Of a DNA stretch of 64,000 nucleotides, positions 8,815 to 18,492 are shown one piece after another. The DNA is taken from the NCBI GenBank assembly GCA_965205965.1, contig CBDBHT010000007.1, positions 620,001-684,000 on the forward strand, given 5' to 3'. Made by a program: the position numbers and the translations under genes. How positions within the stretch are numbered: the stretch's first letter is position 1; each line of letters begins with the position of its first letter. The stretch is from Bin55 sp965205965 (GTDB taxonomy: Bacteria > Pseudomonadota > Gammaproteobacteria > Pseudomonadales > Azotimanducaceae). The notes below the pieces were generated by a model, which did no database searches, was not told where the DNA came from, and saw only the letters and a program-made list of their open reading frames with translations.

Positions 8815-9043
8815 ATGGTAGCAGGGTGCGTTCGGACGGATGGGTGCGTTGGACGGCGAAAGGGATACGTTCGGGCCGGAGGGAAGCGGGACGCGGTCGG
8901 TGCTGCGTGCGATGCTGGCGGAAGAGGTGCGGGCGTGTAGCATGCGCCTCGGCCCGTTTCGCGGACCGCTGCGATCCGCGCGAAAAGCGGCGCGTCCCGT
9001 GAAACATGGTGTTTTCGACTAGATGATGAGCCATTCGGGTTAG
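8815..9043 (+). mobile_element. IS1380-family remnant, N-terminal piece joined to a right end
   Basis: In shifting frames the sequence resembles the N-terminus of the transposase at 9111: VRWTAKGIRSGR against VRWMAKGVRLVR, and MLAEEVRACSM against MLAEKVRLFER. It then jumps to about 45 bases (8999-9043) that repeat, in the same orientation, the 3' end of that element at 10805-10850, with shared GTGAAA, TTTTCGACT, ATGAG and CGGGTT. This looks like an internally deleted relative lying directly upstream of the larger copy. It is not coding. Confidence 0.55.
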
Positions 9044-9110
9044 CATAAGAATGTGCGTGAGCACCGTTGGTGCCACGCGGCCGATGGGGTCGGATAGAGG
9101 AGGGCACGGG

Positions 9111-10622
9111 ATGAAGAGCAAGCAAAAACGTGGCGCGGACCGGCTGGTGCGTTGGATGGCGAAAGGGGTCCGTCTGGTGCGGATGGAGGTGGATTGCAGT
9201 GGAGGCGAGCTGAGTTCCAACGAGGGCTCGGCACTGCTGATGATGTTGGCCGAGAAGGTCCGGTTGTTCGAGCGCGTCTCGGCATGTTTCACGAATCACC
9301 GGGATCGGTCCAAGGTGGTGCATCCGCTAGTGGCGTTGCTGGGGCAGCAGATTGTGGGTCTCGCGCTGGGCTACGAGGATGTGAACGATCACGATGAGCT
9401 GCGGCGTGACCGGGTCCTGTCCACGGCCATGGGGTGGGTGGAGTGTGCGCGTTCGGACGGCGAGCCGCTGGCCGGCAAAAGCACGCTGAACCGGATGGAG
9501 CTGTCGGCGAACGGGCGGGACCGGACGAAGGCGCGCCCGATCACCGTGGATTTCGGTGCTCTCGACGAGCTGCTCGTGGAGCTGTACCTGGTGTGGGGCG
9601 AGCGGGGCAGGATACCGAAGCGGTTGGTACTGGACATCGATGCCACGGACGTGAAACTGCACGGGCGGCAGGAGCACCGGTTCTATCACGGGTACTACCA
9701 TGCATACTGCCACCTTCCGCGGCTGGTGTTCTGCAACGGCTGGCCGGTGCGGACGGAACTGCGCACGTCGAGCGGCGATGTGGCGGCGGGCGTGGTGGAG
9801 ATGATCGCGCCACTCGTGGACCGGTTGCGGAAGCGATTTCCGCAGGTGCCAATCCTGATCCGCGCCGACGGTGCCTACTGCCGCGACGAGTTGATGACGT
9901 GGTGCGAGGCGCGGGGCGTGGATTACGTGCTAGGGCTGTCGCGCAATGATCGGCTGAAAGACCGTATCCAGCCGTTGATGGATGATCTGCGGGACCGGTT
10001 GAAGCGGGATCCGGACTATGCGCAGCGAGCGGTCCTCGGCTATCAGAGCTTCGGCTATCGCACGCGCGACAGCTGGAGCCGCGAACGCCGCGTGATCGCC
10101 AAGGCCGAATGGCTGCCGGGACAACCGATCGGCAACGCGGACGGGGAACCGGCCGGCAAGTCTGACGGCGGACCGGAGGCCGTCGCGGAAGGCCCATGTG
10201 CAACGATCGGCGAGACCCGATACCACAGCCGCTTCGTCGTCACCTCGCTCCGGAAGCCCGACGTGCAAACGGTCTACGAAGCGATGTACTGCGACCGGGG
10301 CGAGGCCGAAAACTGGATCAAGGAACAGAAGAACGATCTGTTCCTGGACCGATGCTCCAGCAGCCTCTGGAACGTTAACGCACTCCGGCTCCGGCTGAGT
10401 GCACTGACCCATGCCCTCTATTGCATGATGAAGCGCCGGCTCGAGAACCTCCCGGTATCCGCCATGCTGCGCTGGAGCCACCCATCGACGCTACGCAAGC
10501 ATCTGTTCCGGATCCCGGTGCGCGTGACGGTGTCCACGCGGCGGATTCATCTGGCGTTCGGGTCCGCCTTCCCGTACTGGAAGGATTTCCGGTTGATCTG
10601 GGCCAGCTTGGCACCGACGTAA
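9111..10622 (+). CDS. IS1380-family transposase
   Basis: This 503-aa DDE transposase appears intact. Family marks include GLALGYEDVNDHDELRRD near 75, the LAGKSTLNRMEL segment, DIDATDVKLHGRQE with the first catalytic Asp, then YHAYCHLPRLVF, the second Asp in IRADGAYC, and the C-terminal acidic residue in YCDRGEAENWIKEQ. I start at ATG 9111, preceded by AGAGGAGGG at 9096-9104; an upstream in-frame GTG at 9051 lacks support. The GC-rich coding style contrasts with the neighbours. The right terminal repeat (ATGAGAAATCCGGGTTTAG) ends near 10850. I could not find the matching left repeat, so mobility is uncertain although the gene is complete. Confidence 0.9.
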   Translation: MKSKQKRGADRLVRWMAKGVRLVRMEVDCSGGELSSNEGSALLMMLAEKVRLFERVSACFTNHRDRSKVVHPLVALLGQQIVGLALGYEDVNDHDELRRDRVLSTAMGWVECARSDGEPLAGKSTLNRMELSANGRDRTKARPITVDFGALDELLVELYLVWGERGRIPKRLVLDIDATDVKLHGRQEHRFYHGYYHAYCHLPRLVFCNGWPVRTELRTSSGDVAAGVVEMIAPLVDRLRKRFPQVPILIRADGAYCRDELMTWCEARGVDYVLGLSRNDRLKDRIQPLMDDLRDRLKRDPDYAQRAVLGYQSFGYRTRDSWSRERRVIAKAEWLPGQPIGNADGEPAGKSDGGPEAVAEGPCATIGETRYHSRFVVTSLRKPDVQTVYEAMYCDRGEAENWIKEQKNDLFLDRCSSSLWNVNALRLRLSALTHALYCMMKRRLENLPVSAMLRWSHPSTLRKHLFRIPVRVTVSTRRIHLAFGSAFPYWKDFRLIWASLAPT

Positions 10623-10894
10623 AAGCCCGGTGCAACCGGGTGCATGACGCTGGCGGCGGAGCGCGCCGGCCTCCCCGCGCCCGGATGCTCAGCGATTCGC
10701 CGTCCCGCCCGCAAAAAGGCGTGGAAAACACACGTATTCCCGCCCTCCGAAGCCTTTTCGAACTTGCGACGCGAAATTCCATGCCCCGTACCCCACGCAT
10801 CTCGTGAAAAACATCATTTTCGACTTGGTTATGAGAAATCCGGGTTTAGGTAGAAAATCACTCACATGATTCGTCCGGCAGACGCTCGTGATTC

Positions 10895-11034
10895 CGTTCC
10901 TACGTTTTCTGAGGGGCTCCGCAAGATGTTCTACACGACCAATGCAAAGAGTCTGAACTCCGTGGTGCGGCGTGCGGTGCATGCCCGTGGGAATTCCACC
11001 AGCCGCCAAGCCGAAGGAAGCCGCGCAACGGATT
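10895..11034 (+). pseudogene. IS256-family transposase C-terminal fragment
   Basis: One frame reads LRKMFYTTNAKSLNSVVRRA followed by VHARG. This is recognisably the conserved IS256/Mutator C-terminal segment (LRKVIYTTNAIESLNSVIRK in typical members). A VIPFLRF piece just upstream is in another frame, so at least one frameshift is present. The fragment differs in type from the IS256 copies at 58522 and 60483. It is cut off on the right exactly where the IS5 element begins. Confidence 0.65.
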
Positions 11035-11036
11035 AG

Positions 11037-11875
11037 GGCGTGTTGACACTATCTTGTTGTATGATTCTGATCTGGATCATTCGACAAGAGGTCGTCATGC
11101 AACTTACGGAAGAGCAATGTAACGAGATACAGGACTTGTTCCCGAAGCCCCGGGGCAATGTTCGATGGGGTCATCGGCGGGTACTCAACGGTATTCTGTA
11201 CATTCTGAAACACGGTTGCCCCTGGCGCAGCCTGCCTGCGTGTTATGGGCGTGTTGGAACACGGTGTACGTGCAGATGAGGCACTGGGCGGAGCGTGGGG
11301 TGTTGGCGGCGGTGTTCGAGCGTTTGCGCGATCGGGGTCTGGTCGCCTCGGACACCGAGATGGCGATGATGCTGGACAGCACCTCGGTGAAGGTACATGC
11401 GGATGGGACGGGTAGTCTAAAAAAAACGGTCCGCAAAGTATCGGCCGCTCGCGCGGAGGGCTGACCACCAAGGTGCATCTGCTGGCGTTGGACGATCGTC
11501 GAGCGTGGAGTTTCTCGCTGTCCGCCGGGGGGCATCGGCACGATGCTCCGGAGGGTCGCTGGCTGCTCCAGCAGAGCGGTCTGAAGCACCCAAAGTATGT
11601 GATTATGGACCGTGCGTATGAAGACGACCGGACGCGGCGGGTGGTGCAAGACTTGGGAGCCACGCCCGTGGTGCCGCCCCGAACGACACGCCGGAAACCT
11701 TGGTCCTTCGACCGCCAGCTGTATGCCCGCCGCAACGAAGTGGAACGCCTGTTCGGCAGGCTCAAGCGTATCGCCGCGTGGGGACGCGTTACGACAAACT
11801 CGACGTCATGTTCGCTGGGTTCATTTATCTGGCCCTGATATACGAAATGATCAGGAATTTAGTGTAAACACGCTC
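11037..11875 (+). mobile_element. IS5-family (IS427-like) element with both ends
   Basis: The element is bounded by imperfect terminal repeats: GGGCGTGTTGACACTA on the left and, read inward, GAGCGTGTTTACACTA on the right. TA flanks both ends, as expected for a short target duplication. The 839 bases hold one disrupted transposase gene. It inserted into the 3' side of an IS256 remnant. A degraded relative lies at 132-705. Confidence 0.88.
11097..11838 (+). pseudogene. IS5-family transposase, frameshifted
   Basis: The gene starts MQLTEEQCNEIQDLFPKPRG and should run on as a roughly 250-aa IS427-type transposase. The first part (to about 11277) goes out of frame near 11250 because of extra bases around TGGGCGTGTTGG. 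The second part carries DSTSVKVHADGTGSLKK with the first catalytic Asp. The third part (11473-11838) carries MDRAYEDDRTRR and RRNEVERLFGRLKRI with the remaining catalytic residues. The change between parts two and three falls on a run of eight A (about 11420). This is the kind of slippery run that IS427 elements use for programmed frameshifting, so that one may be natural. The first shift is a lesion. Confidence 0.82.
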
Positions 11876-11876
11876 T

Positions 11877-12521
11877 AGTCTGGCAACGCGCGAGTCGAGT
11901 CGAAAGTGGTATGATCCGAAGCATGTCTGGCATGTCGCGAAACGGGAACTCGCGATTCATATTGGCGATCGTTTCGACGCGTCGGCTGGCTGTGCTTCGG
12001 ACCGATTGATCCACTATATAAGATGAATCGTAGAATACTAGCAATGTGACTCATCGCCTTTCCTTTTTGATTGGCGGATGCCTCAGCGAAACATCCTTCA
12101 AAAATGCCGTACTATACGGAAATTACAACACACCCACGTAAGGGAGGTGTCGTTCACTCATCCCAGGATTCCCGATTTTAGTCCTCAAGGTACAGGTTGG
12201 ATGGAGCATTTTCCTCCCTGTCATGAGGGGATGGTTTCGAGCGGAATCGTGTAGGACGACTGTGGCACTGGACGACTTGGGGCGGCTGCCGTGGACGGTT
12301 TGTCCTACTTCGCCAATCCGTGAGATTCTGTTCCCATAGACATTTTCGCTCCTCAACTGATGTGAAATGTGACGAATCATGCGTCCGTAAAATGCAGTTT
12401 ACGGAATATAGAATGCTACCGTCGCTGCTCGAGGTCCTTTATACTTTGAACAATGCCACGAAGTTGCATTGACGACTGAGGCGTTGAGGAGTGTCATTTC
12501 ATCTTTATACGGAGTACACGC
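11877..12521. other. Intergenic region without a recognisable gene
   Basis: About 645 bases. Open frames on the minus strand at 11859-12044 and 12123-12380 are short, unlike any family I know and without ribosome binding sites. The right end holds the GGAG (12511-12514) that serves the small gene starting at 12522. Confidence 0.5.
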
Positions 12522-12701
12522 TTGGATAAGAAAGGCAAGCACTTGGGGGAACATGTCAGAGTATCAGAAAATGGCTATCGGCCGTATGTTCTGATTTCTG
12601 ATCTAGTGAGTAGTAGGGGATATCAGAAAGCCATCCAGGACTCAAAAAAAAACAAGGAAAAACTGTTCAGAAAACCGACGCCGGATGACTCCGTTCAATA
12701 A
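12522..12701 (+). CDS. Small 59-aa hypothetical protein upstream of the 259-aa membrane protein
   Basis: A TTG codon at 12522 sits seven bases after a clear GGAG and opens a 59-codon frame ending at 12701, only 11 bases before the start of the membrane-protein gene. The product begins MDKKGKHLGEHVRVSENGYR, is rich in charged residues, carries a YVLISDLVSSRGYQKAI segment that looks folded, and ends in a Lys-rich tail. No transmembrane segment or cysteine motif is present. I do not recognise a family. The tight spacing suggests it is translated with, and may act with, the downstream protein. Confidence 0.55.
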   Translation: MDKKGKHLGEHVRVSENGYRPYVLISDLVSSRGYQKAIQDSKKNKEKLFRKPTPDDSVQ

Positions 12702-12712
12702 CTACTCGATCG

Positions 12713-13492
12713 ATGTCGCAAACATTTACCGTCTTTCTCGTTCTTGTCCTAGCGGGTTACTGGTACCGATCTAGGAGCAATCGTTATCGGATTGCACTCT
12801 CATCCAGCTCAAACTACGTGATTTTCTACGAGTCCGCCATCACAGGGGGAATCATATTCTTCGGTGTCTGGTTTGTATTGGGAGCAATGAAGGTTTGTTT
12901 GGCAGGCTGTGATTTCCCGGATGTCGTTCATGGAAGTGTCTGTTGGGTTGAAAAGGATTATCCATTTCGGTATGCGGACAGCCTAATCTTCACGGCAGTT
13001 TTTGCGTATCTCATGCCGATGATTGAAAACAAATTCGTTAAATTAGAGGATCAATTGACCGAATTTGCCGCGGAATCTGGGCTTATCCCAACGTTGATAC
13101 TGAAAGCCTTGGACCAAAGTACTCTCGTCGAGGTCACCACTTTCAGACGCAAGTCATATGTAGGATGGATTATCAGAGGTCCAGGGATTTCAAAACAGGG
13201 GCGAATGTCGGATGTTGCGGTATTGCCGCTCTACAGTGGTTATCGGAACAGATTGGACCTGACTCTTCTCTTGACGACGGACTATTCGCGTGCACATGAC
13301 AAAATGCTGGAAAGAGACAACACATCCAATGGCATGAGTCTATCGAAGGCTGATGTTTCTGGGAAAGATAAGGAATTGAGGGAGTCTATTGAAGAAATCG
13401 GGCATCAAATGAGTGTTGTGCTACCTTTGGACGACATCGCTTCAATTCGTCCATACATACCTTCTTTAACGGATGCCTTCGATGAAATATAG
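12713..13492 (+). CDS. Hypothetical membrane protein, 259 aa
   Basis: I do not recognise the family by name. Two or three hydrophobic segments are visible: about residues 5-16 (TVFLVLVLAGYW), 40-60 (AITGGIIFFGVWFVLGAM) and 90-104 (SLIFTAVFAYLMPM). A cytosolic part of about 150 residues follows. In it, the stretch with FRRKSYVGWIIRGPG, DVAVLPLYSGYRN and LTLLLTTDYS, ending in MSVVLPLDDIASIRPY, has the spacing of a small beta-barrel that recurs in uncharacterised bacterial membrane proteins (my impression, not checked). The start ATG lies 11 bases after the small gene. A hairpin follows at 13603-13638. A role in sensing or defence is possible only by location. Confidence 0.7.
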   Translation: MSQTFTVFLVLVLAGYWYRSRSNRYRIALSSSSNYVIFYESAITGGIIFFGVWFVLGAMKVCLAGCDFPDVVHGSVCWVEKDYPFRYADSLIFTAVFAYLMPMIENKFVKLEDQLTEFAAESGLIPTLILKALDQSTLVEVTTFRRKSYVGWIIRGPGISKQGRMSDVAVLPLYSGYRNRLDLTLLLTTDYSRAHDKMLERDNTSNGMSLSKADVSGKDKELRESIEEIGHQMSVVLPLDDIASIRPYIPSLTDAFDEI

Positions 13493-13602
13493 TCCAACAT
13501 TCGTTCGAGCCGGGGTACTGGAACTAAGGCTACGAAATCGTTGATCCTTGATAGCTCCTATCCGAGAAATACGGGAACCTCGGGTGCGATGCAAACCACT
13601 GG

Positions 13603-13638
13603 AACTACCATATTCAGACCGTGAATGTGTGGTAGTTA
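13603..13638 (+). terminator. Stem-loop downstream of the 259-aa membrane protein
   Basis: AACTACCA...TATTCA pairs with TGAATG...TGGTAGTT around a five-base loop (one small bulge). It lies 110 bases after the stop codon. No long U run follows directly, so it may be a weak terminator or an RNA-stabilising hairpin rather than a classical intrinsic terminator. Confidence 0.4.
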
Positions 13639-14198
13639 CCTAGTATTCCCATTAAAAATCCCATTTTCAGATATTGCTCGATGGTAGGGTCTTTGATATC
13701 AATATCCATGTGGCATGGTTGCCGTTGGTTCTCTCACGATGCTCACGCTTGTTTCTGCTATTCGCGGTTCAGCAGCTTGTCTACCCGCCCATCCACGAAT
13801 GCAGTCACGGACCTCCTCGCAGAGTCGGCTCGAGCCGGTATTCGGCAATTACTCGACCAGCCATTTCAGTTTGTGCAGAGTGAATTCGGAAATCCGCAGG
13901 CTCGAATTAACCCGAAGGGTAAAGCGCACCAGGACTTCCTCCCATGGGAGATCAAGGACGGCAGAACCGCTAACGACCTTTTTTCGAGGAATGTGTTGAC
14001 GCATGGGAACTTCCCAAAAGCAATGAGTTTCGAAATCCAATAGGAAGGTTCATCGATCGTACCCTACGAACGCAAGGTCCTGAGGATCGAGAGAGACGAG
14101 TAAAAATCCGTAGATCGGGAAATGACCCATTATCGAAGGCGTCCGGCGGACTATCCGAACCGAACGAAGCTACTTTAGCCAAGAATCTTTTCTACAGT
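13639..14198. other. Degenerate sequence, possibly old transposase
   Basis: About 560 bases with only short open frames. One frame (13770-13870) reads TDLLAESARAGIRQLLDQP, which faintly recalls the N-terminal helices of IS256-type transposases. Nothing downstream confirms this. Otherwise I see no recognisable gene. Confidence 0.3.
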
Positions 14199-14399
14199 AA
14201 TGCCCCGTATAGCCCAAACTCCGCTACTAGTCTGGACCTCTGGATTGGGTTTCGCGATAATGGAGGCAATATCGGTACATGGGACCCGTCTCAACGTACG
14301 ACGAAATGCCGTGTGGAACGCCTGAAAACGCCGATTTCCTGTACCAAAACATGGAAAGACCGACACCAAGCCTCGGTTAAAACCATATGAGAGTTGCTG
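14199..14399. mobile_element. Internally deleted derivative of the IS4-family element at 51836
   Basis: The left 70 bases (GCCCCGTATAGCCCAAACTCC...) match the left end of the 51836-53512 element. The right 130 bases (from about 14265, including CTGAAAACGCCGATTTCC, then ACCAAGCCTCGG and GAGTTGCTG) match its right end. The transposase gene between them is missing. This 200-base miniature derivative could have been moved in trans by the full element, or could simply be a deletion scar. Divergence from the full copy is noticeable, so it is old. Confidence 0.65.
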
Positions 14400-15465
14400 A
14401 TCTGTAACGCCACTGTGAGCTCTCATGTCCATCGGTTCAATTATATCTGGACTTTTGCGTCTCTTATAAGTCGATCTTCGTCAGGAAATTCTCCGGTAGC
14501 GTGCTTGGAATAAATGAGTTTTTTGTTTATGACTACATCAAAGACACCGCCACTTCCTTCTATAAGCGTGACTTTTGCGCCAAGCTGATCTTGCATTTTC
14601 GCAGCCAAACTGACTGCCTTCGGTTTGTAATCTCAAGCAGTGCAGTAAGTGATCGAAACATTCATAGTTCTTCCTCGGTAGAGTGTAACTTATATTATAA
14701 ACAATAACACCAATCTCAGTTTATTAGATAGCCCCATACACTTTACGATTCTCTTCACAGTTCAGACCGGATTCATCGGGTCGGAGTATAACAGCCGTGT
14801 AAGCTGTAGTCTTGGTAACGATAGGCGAATAGCGTTTTTCGGTTGCTAACATGCAAATGCCGTAACGTGTAAAGTCGATAAACAACGGCCATTCTCACTT
14901 CCTATGAAAAAGCAATAACAGGCGAGTGATTTATAAAAGTTTTTACGGAAAGTTTTTCGTAGTACTATCACCACCTATTAAGAGCGGATTTTTCTCATGT
15001 TATTTTAAAACCATCTCGCTTCCACTTCGTAATAAGATTTATTAAGACTGAGTTTTAAGGTGCGCGATGCGATAAAAACAGAGAATAATGCCTCGTAAAA
15101 TTCGAGCACGTTCCCAATCGTGAATAGCTTGACCTGTGCATGCCGAGGGCATTTATGGATCTCAGTGTGCGAGTGAGAAGGCATTTTCGGAGGGAGAATA
15201 TTTTTCCACAACATCATAATATACAATATATGTGTTCACATAAGTCAGACATGGGTATAAAGTTTTTGGATATAGAAATAAGATTATCATGTTACAAAAT
15301 GTATCGAATTGTAAAGTTAAGGCGTTTTCATCCTTTAGCCGAGGTAGATTTATGACCATATATACGCTATTCAAGATAACATTGTGTCGTGTTACGCACG
15401 CATGGTTGCTATTCAGTCGAATTCTAGCCTTCCATCTATTCGAATTTAATTATGATCGGACCTTA
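14400..15465. other. AT-rich region upstream of the first TonB receptor, no recognisable gene
   Basis: Roughly 1065 bases without a supported gene. Frames at 14501-14707, 15005-15226 (minus) and 15140-15355 are short and show no family features. The promoter region of the TonB-dependent receptor must lie toward the right end. The sequence there is rich in A/T runs, but I cannot assign a Fur box or other operator. Confidence 0.5.
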
Positions 15466-18400
15466 ATGAGGTATTTAAGCGGTTCGAAACGGTTAATTTC
15501 GACAGCAGTTGGTTACGTCTTTACTTTCGGAATGTTATTAACCACACCAACTATACTGGCTCAGGAATCCGAATCTTCGGATGAAGAGGAATTGGAGGAA
15601 GTCTTAGTTACTGGGTCTCGAATTGTTCGTACGAATCTCATCGGGTCTAGTCCAGTGATTCAGGTGGATAGCAAAGAACTTGAGTACCAAGGAAACGTAC
15701 GCATAGAAGACATGATGCGAAACTTACCTCAAGTCTGGTCTGGACAAAATACTGGGCAGTCTAACGGTGCAACGGGTACCGCTACTCTAAACCTTCGTAA
15801 CTTAGGTGCGTCGCGTTCGTTAGTGCTTATTAACGGACGTAGACTTCCTGCTGGTTCGCCGATAGGGGGTGGAGGTGTTGCTGATCTCAATCAAATTCCA
15901 GGCCCCATGCTTAAATCCGTTGAGATCTTAACGGGCGGTGCTTCTGCTACATATGGATCGGATGCAGTTGCGGGCGTTATCAATTTCTTGATGAACGATA
16001 GTTTCCAAGGGATTTCGTTAAATGCTCAAACAAGCTGGTACTCACACGGCAATAATAATGATGACGTACAGCAAATCGTCCGCGATCATGGATTCCCCGT
16101 TGCTGATGATGCTACTTCCGATGGATTTATGAACGTATTCTCCGCCGTTATAGGAGGCAATCTCAACGACGGTCGCGGCAACGTTACTGCGTATGTAACA
16201 TATCGCGATATAGAATCGGTCGCCCAAAGTGAACGCGATTACAGCTCATGCGCGCTGAATAATGCTGCGGATGGATGTTTCGGGTCAAGCACTATTCCAG
16301 AGGGGCGCATTACCAATTTTGCGAACCCTGCCCATGTTGGATTTGACTATAAGGTCGAAGGGTCTAATTTTGTTCCGCGTGCTGGCACGTTGTTCAACTA
16401 CGGTCCTTTGAATTACTTCCAGCGTCCGGATGAAAGGATCAGTTTTGGTGTTTTCGCACACTACGACATATCTCCTCGGTTTGAAGGTTATGCAGAGATG
16501 ATGTTCAAAGATGACCGAACGGTATCGCAGATCGCTCCTTCTGGTGCTTTTTTTGTGACTAGTCAGATGAGCTGTTCAAATCCGTTTCTTTCTGATGCTC
16601 AATATAATTTGCTAACGGAAGATCGACTTTCACCTGAACAGCGTGCGGCCTTGAATGAGCTTACCGGGGATATGTCGGGTGCGGAACGCGAGGCTTTTCT
16701 TGACGGCGCATTCTGTCAAAATCGAGAAAACGACCACATTGATGCCTATATTGGGCGGCGGAACGTTGAAGGTGGCCCGCGTCAACACGACCTGCGCCAC
16801 ACTAGCTATCGAGTGGTGCTAGGTCTTCGAGGTGATATTAACGACACATGGGACTTTGATGTGTCTTTACAAGATGCAGAGGTCAGCATGGAAAATACCT
16901 ATCTGAATGACTTATCTACATCAAGGATTAGACGAGCATTGGACGCCACGCGAACCGAAGATGGCGAGATTGTTTGCAGGTCGGTACTTGATGGTTCCGA
17001 CCTAAACTGTGTACCGTGGAATATTTTCACTACTGGTGCAGTGACTCAGGATACGATCGATTATCTTGTGCTTCCATTATTTGCTAGAGGCACTACTGAT
17101 CAGACTGTCATTACGGGGTTCGTGCGCGGCGACTTTGCGGAGCAGGGGTTGAAATTACCAAGTGCTGATGAAGCCGTCGCTCTTGTAGCTGGATTAGAAA
17201 TTCGAGATGAGGCGTTGGATTTTGTCCCGGATTCGGGATATCGTCTTGGTGAAGGTGCAGGTCAAGGTGGAGCAACCAACGCGGTAGGTGGTGGATACGA
17301 TGTAACGGAATTATTTGTAGAAGCGTCCGTTCCAGTAACCAGTGGTGCGCAAATGGCCGATGACGTTACCATTGATCTCGGCTATCGATTTTCGGACTAT
17401 TCAACTGGCCATACGACGCATACGTGGGGTGTCCGGTATAGCCATGCTTTCTTAGATGACTACCGGCTGCGAGGTAGCGTGCAGCGTGCAATTCGCGCCG
17501 CAGGCGTGAGGGAGTTATTCCAACCACAAGGATTTAATTTGTTTGATATGGGCACTGATCCATGTGGTGGACCGGTTGGTAGTAATGGGAGGACAGAATC
17601 TGGACGAACGTTGGAAGAGTGTGCACGGAGTGGTGTAATGGAATCACAATTTGGCAATATTCAGCACTCGCCAGCTGGTCAATACAACTTCTTACAGGGA
17701 GGGAATCCTGATGTTGCCCCTGAAGAATCGATGACTTTATCAGTTGGGTTCGTTTGGAACCCATCCTTCCTTCAAGGTCTTTCGACAACACTGGACTTGT
17801 ACGATATTGAAGTTGAAAAGGGTATTGCACCTCTGACACCGGAGTTTGTCTTGAATCAATGCCTTGATGGTGACTTAACTCGCTGTCAATTAGTTAAACG
17901 GAATCCCGTACGGGGTGACCTTTGGATTGGTTCAGAAGTTAACAGCAGTGGTCATATCGTGGCGTTGCTTGATAATCTTGCGATAGAAAATGTTCGTGGT
18001 TTTGATATGGAAGTTTCTTATAACTTCAACACGAACAACATCGGAGCGTTTTCTGTTCACAGTGTGACCGGATTCATTCTAACTTGGGACCAGCAAGAAC
18101 TTGCTACCGCGGAATCCGTGGATTGCAACGGTACATGGGGTGGAGTTTGTGGTGTGCCAACTCCAGAGTTTCAAAATAACGTCCGTGTAGTTTGGGAAAC
18201 TCCATGGTCACAGTTGGAAGTTAGCTCGCTGTGGAGGCATGTCGGCGGAACTGAGGATTTGGGGCCAGGGGAGGTGGACTTGGATGCCGTGAACTACTTG
18301 GATTTGGGATCTGTCTGGCGTTACGGTGATTCGACAACTATCCGAGGAGGAGTAACGAATATCCTAGACGTGGCACCGCCCATTGCTGGAAACAGTGCTG

Positions 18401-18492
18401 GTCCATCCATTGGTGGAAATGGCAATATATTCCCGGGAATGTACGACGCTCTGGGTAGATATACCTTCTTGAATGTCGGCCTGAGTTTCTAG
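15466..18492 (+). CDS. TonB-dependent outer-membrane receptor
   Basis: A protein of about 1008 aa, with an N-terminal signal peptide ending after TTPTILAQ, then an acidic linker and EEVLVTGSRI leading into the plug domain (about residues 50-180). The plug has ARNL-type segments (LNLRNLGASRSLVLINGRR) and the hallmark GGASATYGSDAVAGVINF. A long beta-barrel ends in TFLNVGLSF with the terminal Phe expected for BAM recognition. Such receptors import large or scarce nutrients using TonB energy. The substrate cannot be told from sequence. I prefer ATG 15466 because it puts the signal peptide at the N-terminus; frames open further upstream to 15289. The stop codon TAG is also the first three bases of the adjoining IS1380 end. 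Confidence 0.9.
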   Translation: MRYLSGSKRLISTAVGYVFTFGMLLTTPTILAQESESSDEEELEEVLVTGSRIVRTNLIGSSPVIQVDSKELEYQGNVRIEDMMRNLPQVWSGQNTGQSNGATGTATLNLRNLGASRSLVLINGRRLPAGSPIGGGGVADLNQIPGPMLKSVEILTGGASATYGSDAVAGVINFLMNDSFQGISLNAQTSWYSHGNNNDDVQQIVRDHGFPVADDATSDGFMNVFSAVIGGNLNDGRGNVTAYVTYRDIESVAQSERDYSSCALNNAADGCFGSSTIPEGRITNFANPAHVGFDYKVEGSNFVPRAGTLFNYGPLNYFQRPDERISFGVFAHYDISPRFEGYAEMMFKDDRTVSQIAPSGAFFVTSQMSCSNPFLSDAQYNLLTEDRLSPEQRAALNELTGDMSGAEREAFLDGAFCQNRENDHIDAYIGRRNVEGGPRQHDLRHTSYRVVLGLRGDINDTWDFDVSLQDAEVSMENTYLNDLSTSRIRRALDATRTEDGEIVCRSVLDGSDLNCVPWNIFTTGAVTQDTIDYLVLPLFARGTTDQTVITGFVRGDFAEQGLKLPSADEAVALVAGLEIRDEALDFVPDSGYRLGEGAGQGGATNAVGGGYDVTELFVEASVPVTSGAQMADDVTIDLGYRFSDYSTGHTTHTWGVRYSHAFLDDYRLRGSVQRAIRAAGVRELFQPQGFNLFDMGTDPCGGPVGSNGRTESGRTLEECARSGVMESQFGNIQHSPAGQYNFLQGGNPDVAPEESMTLSVGFVWNPSFLQGLSTTLDLYDIEVEKGIAPLTPEFVLNQCLDGDLTRCQLVKRNPVRGDLWIGSEVNSSGHIVALLDNLAIENVRGFDMEVSYNFNTNNIGAFSVHSVTGFILTWDQQELATAESVDCNGTWGGVCGVPTPEFQNNVRVVWETPWSQLEVSSLWRHVGGTEDLGPGEVDLDAVNYLDLGSVWRYGDSTTIRGGVTNILDVAPPIAGNSAGPSIGGNGNIFPGMYDALGRYTFLNVGLSF

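Noticed and set aside
9541..10203. Minus-strand frame of 220 codons inside the IS1380 transposase
   Set aside because: Antisense shadow in GC-rich DNA with no family features.
13681..14043. A 120-codon frame as a genuine gene
   Set aside because: Competing frames of similar length overlap it, the composition is uneven and only a faint likeness to an IS256 N-terminus is seen.
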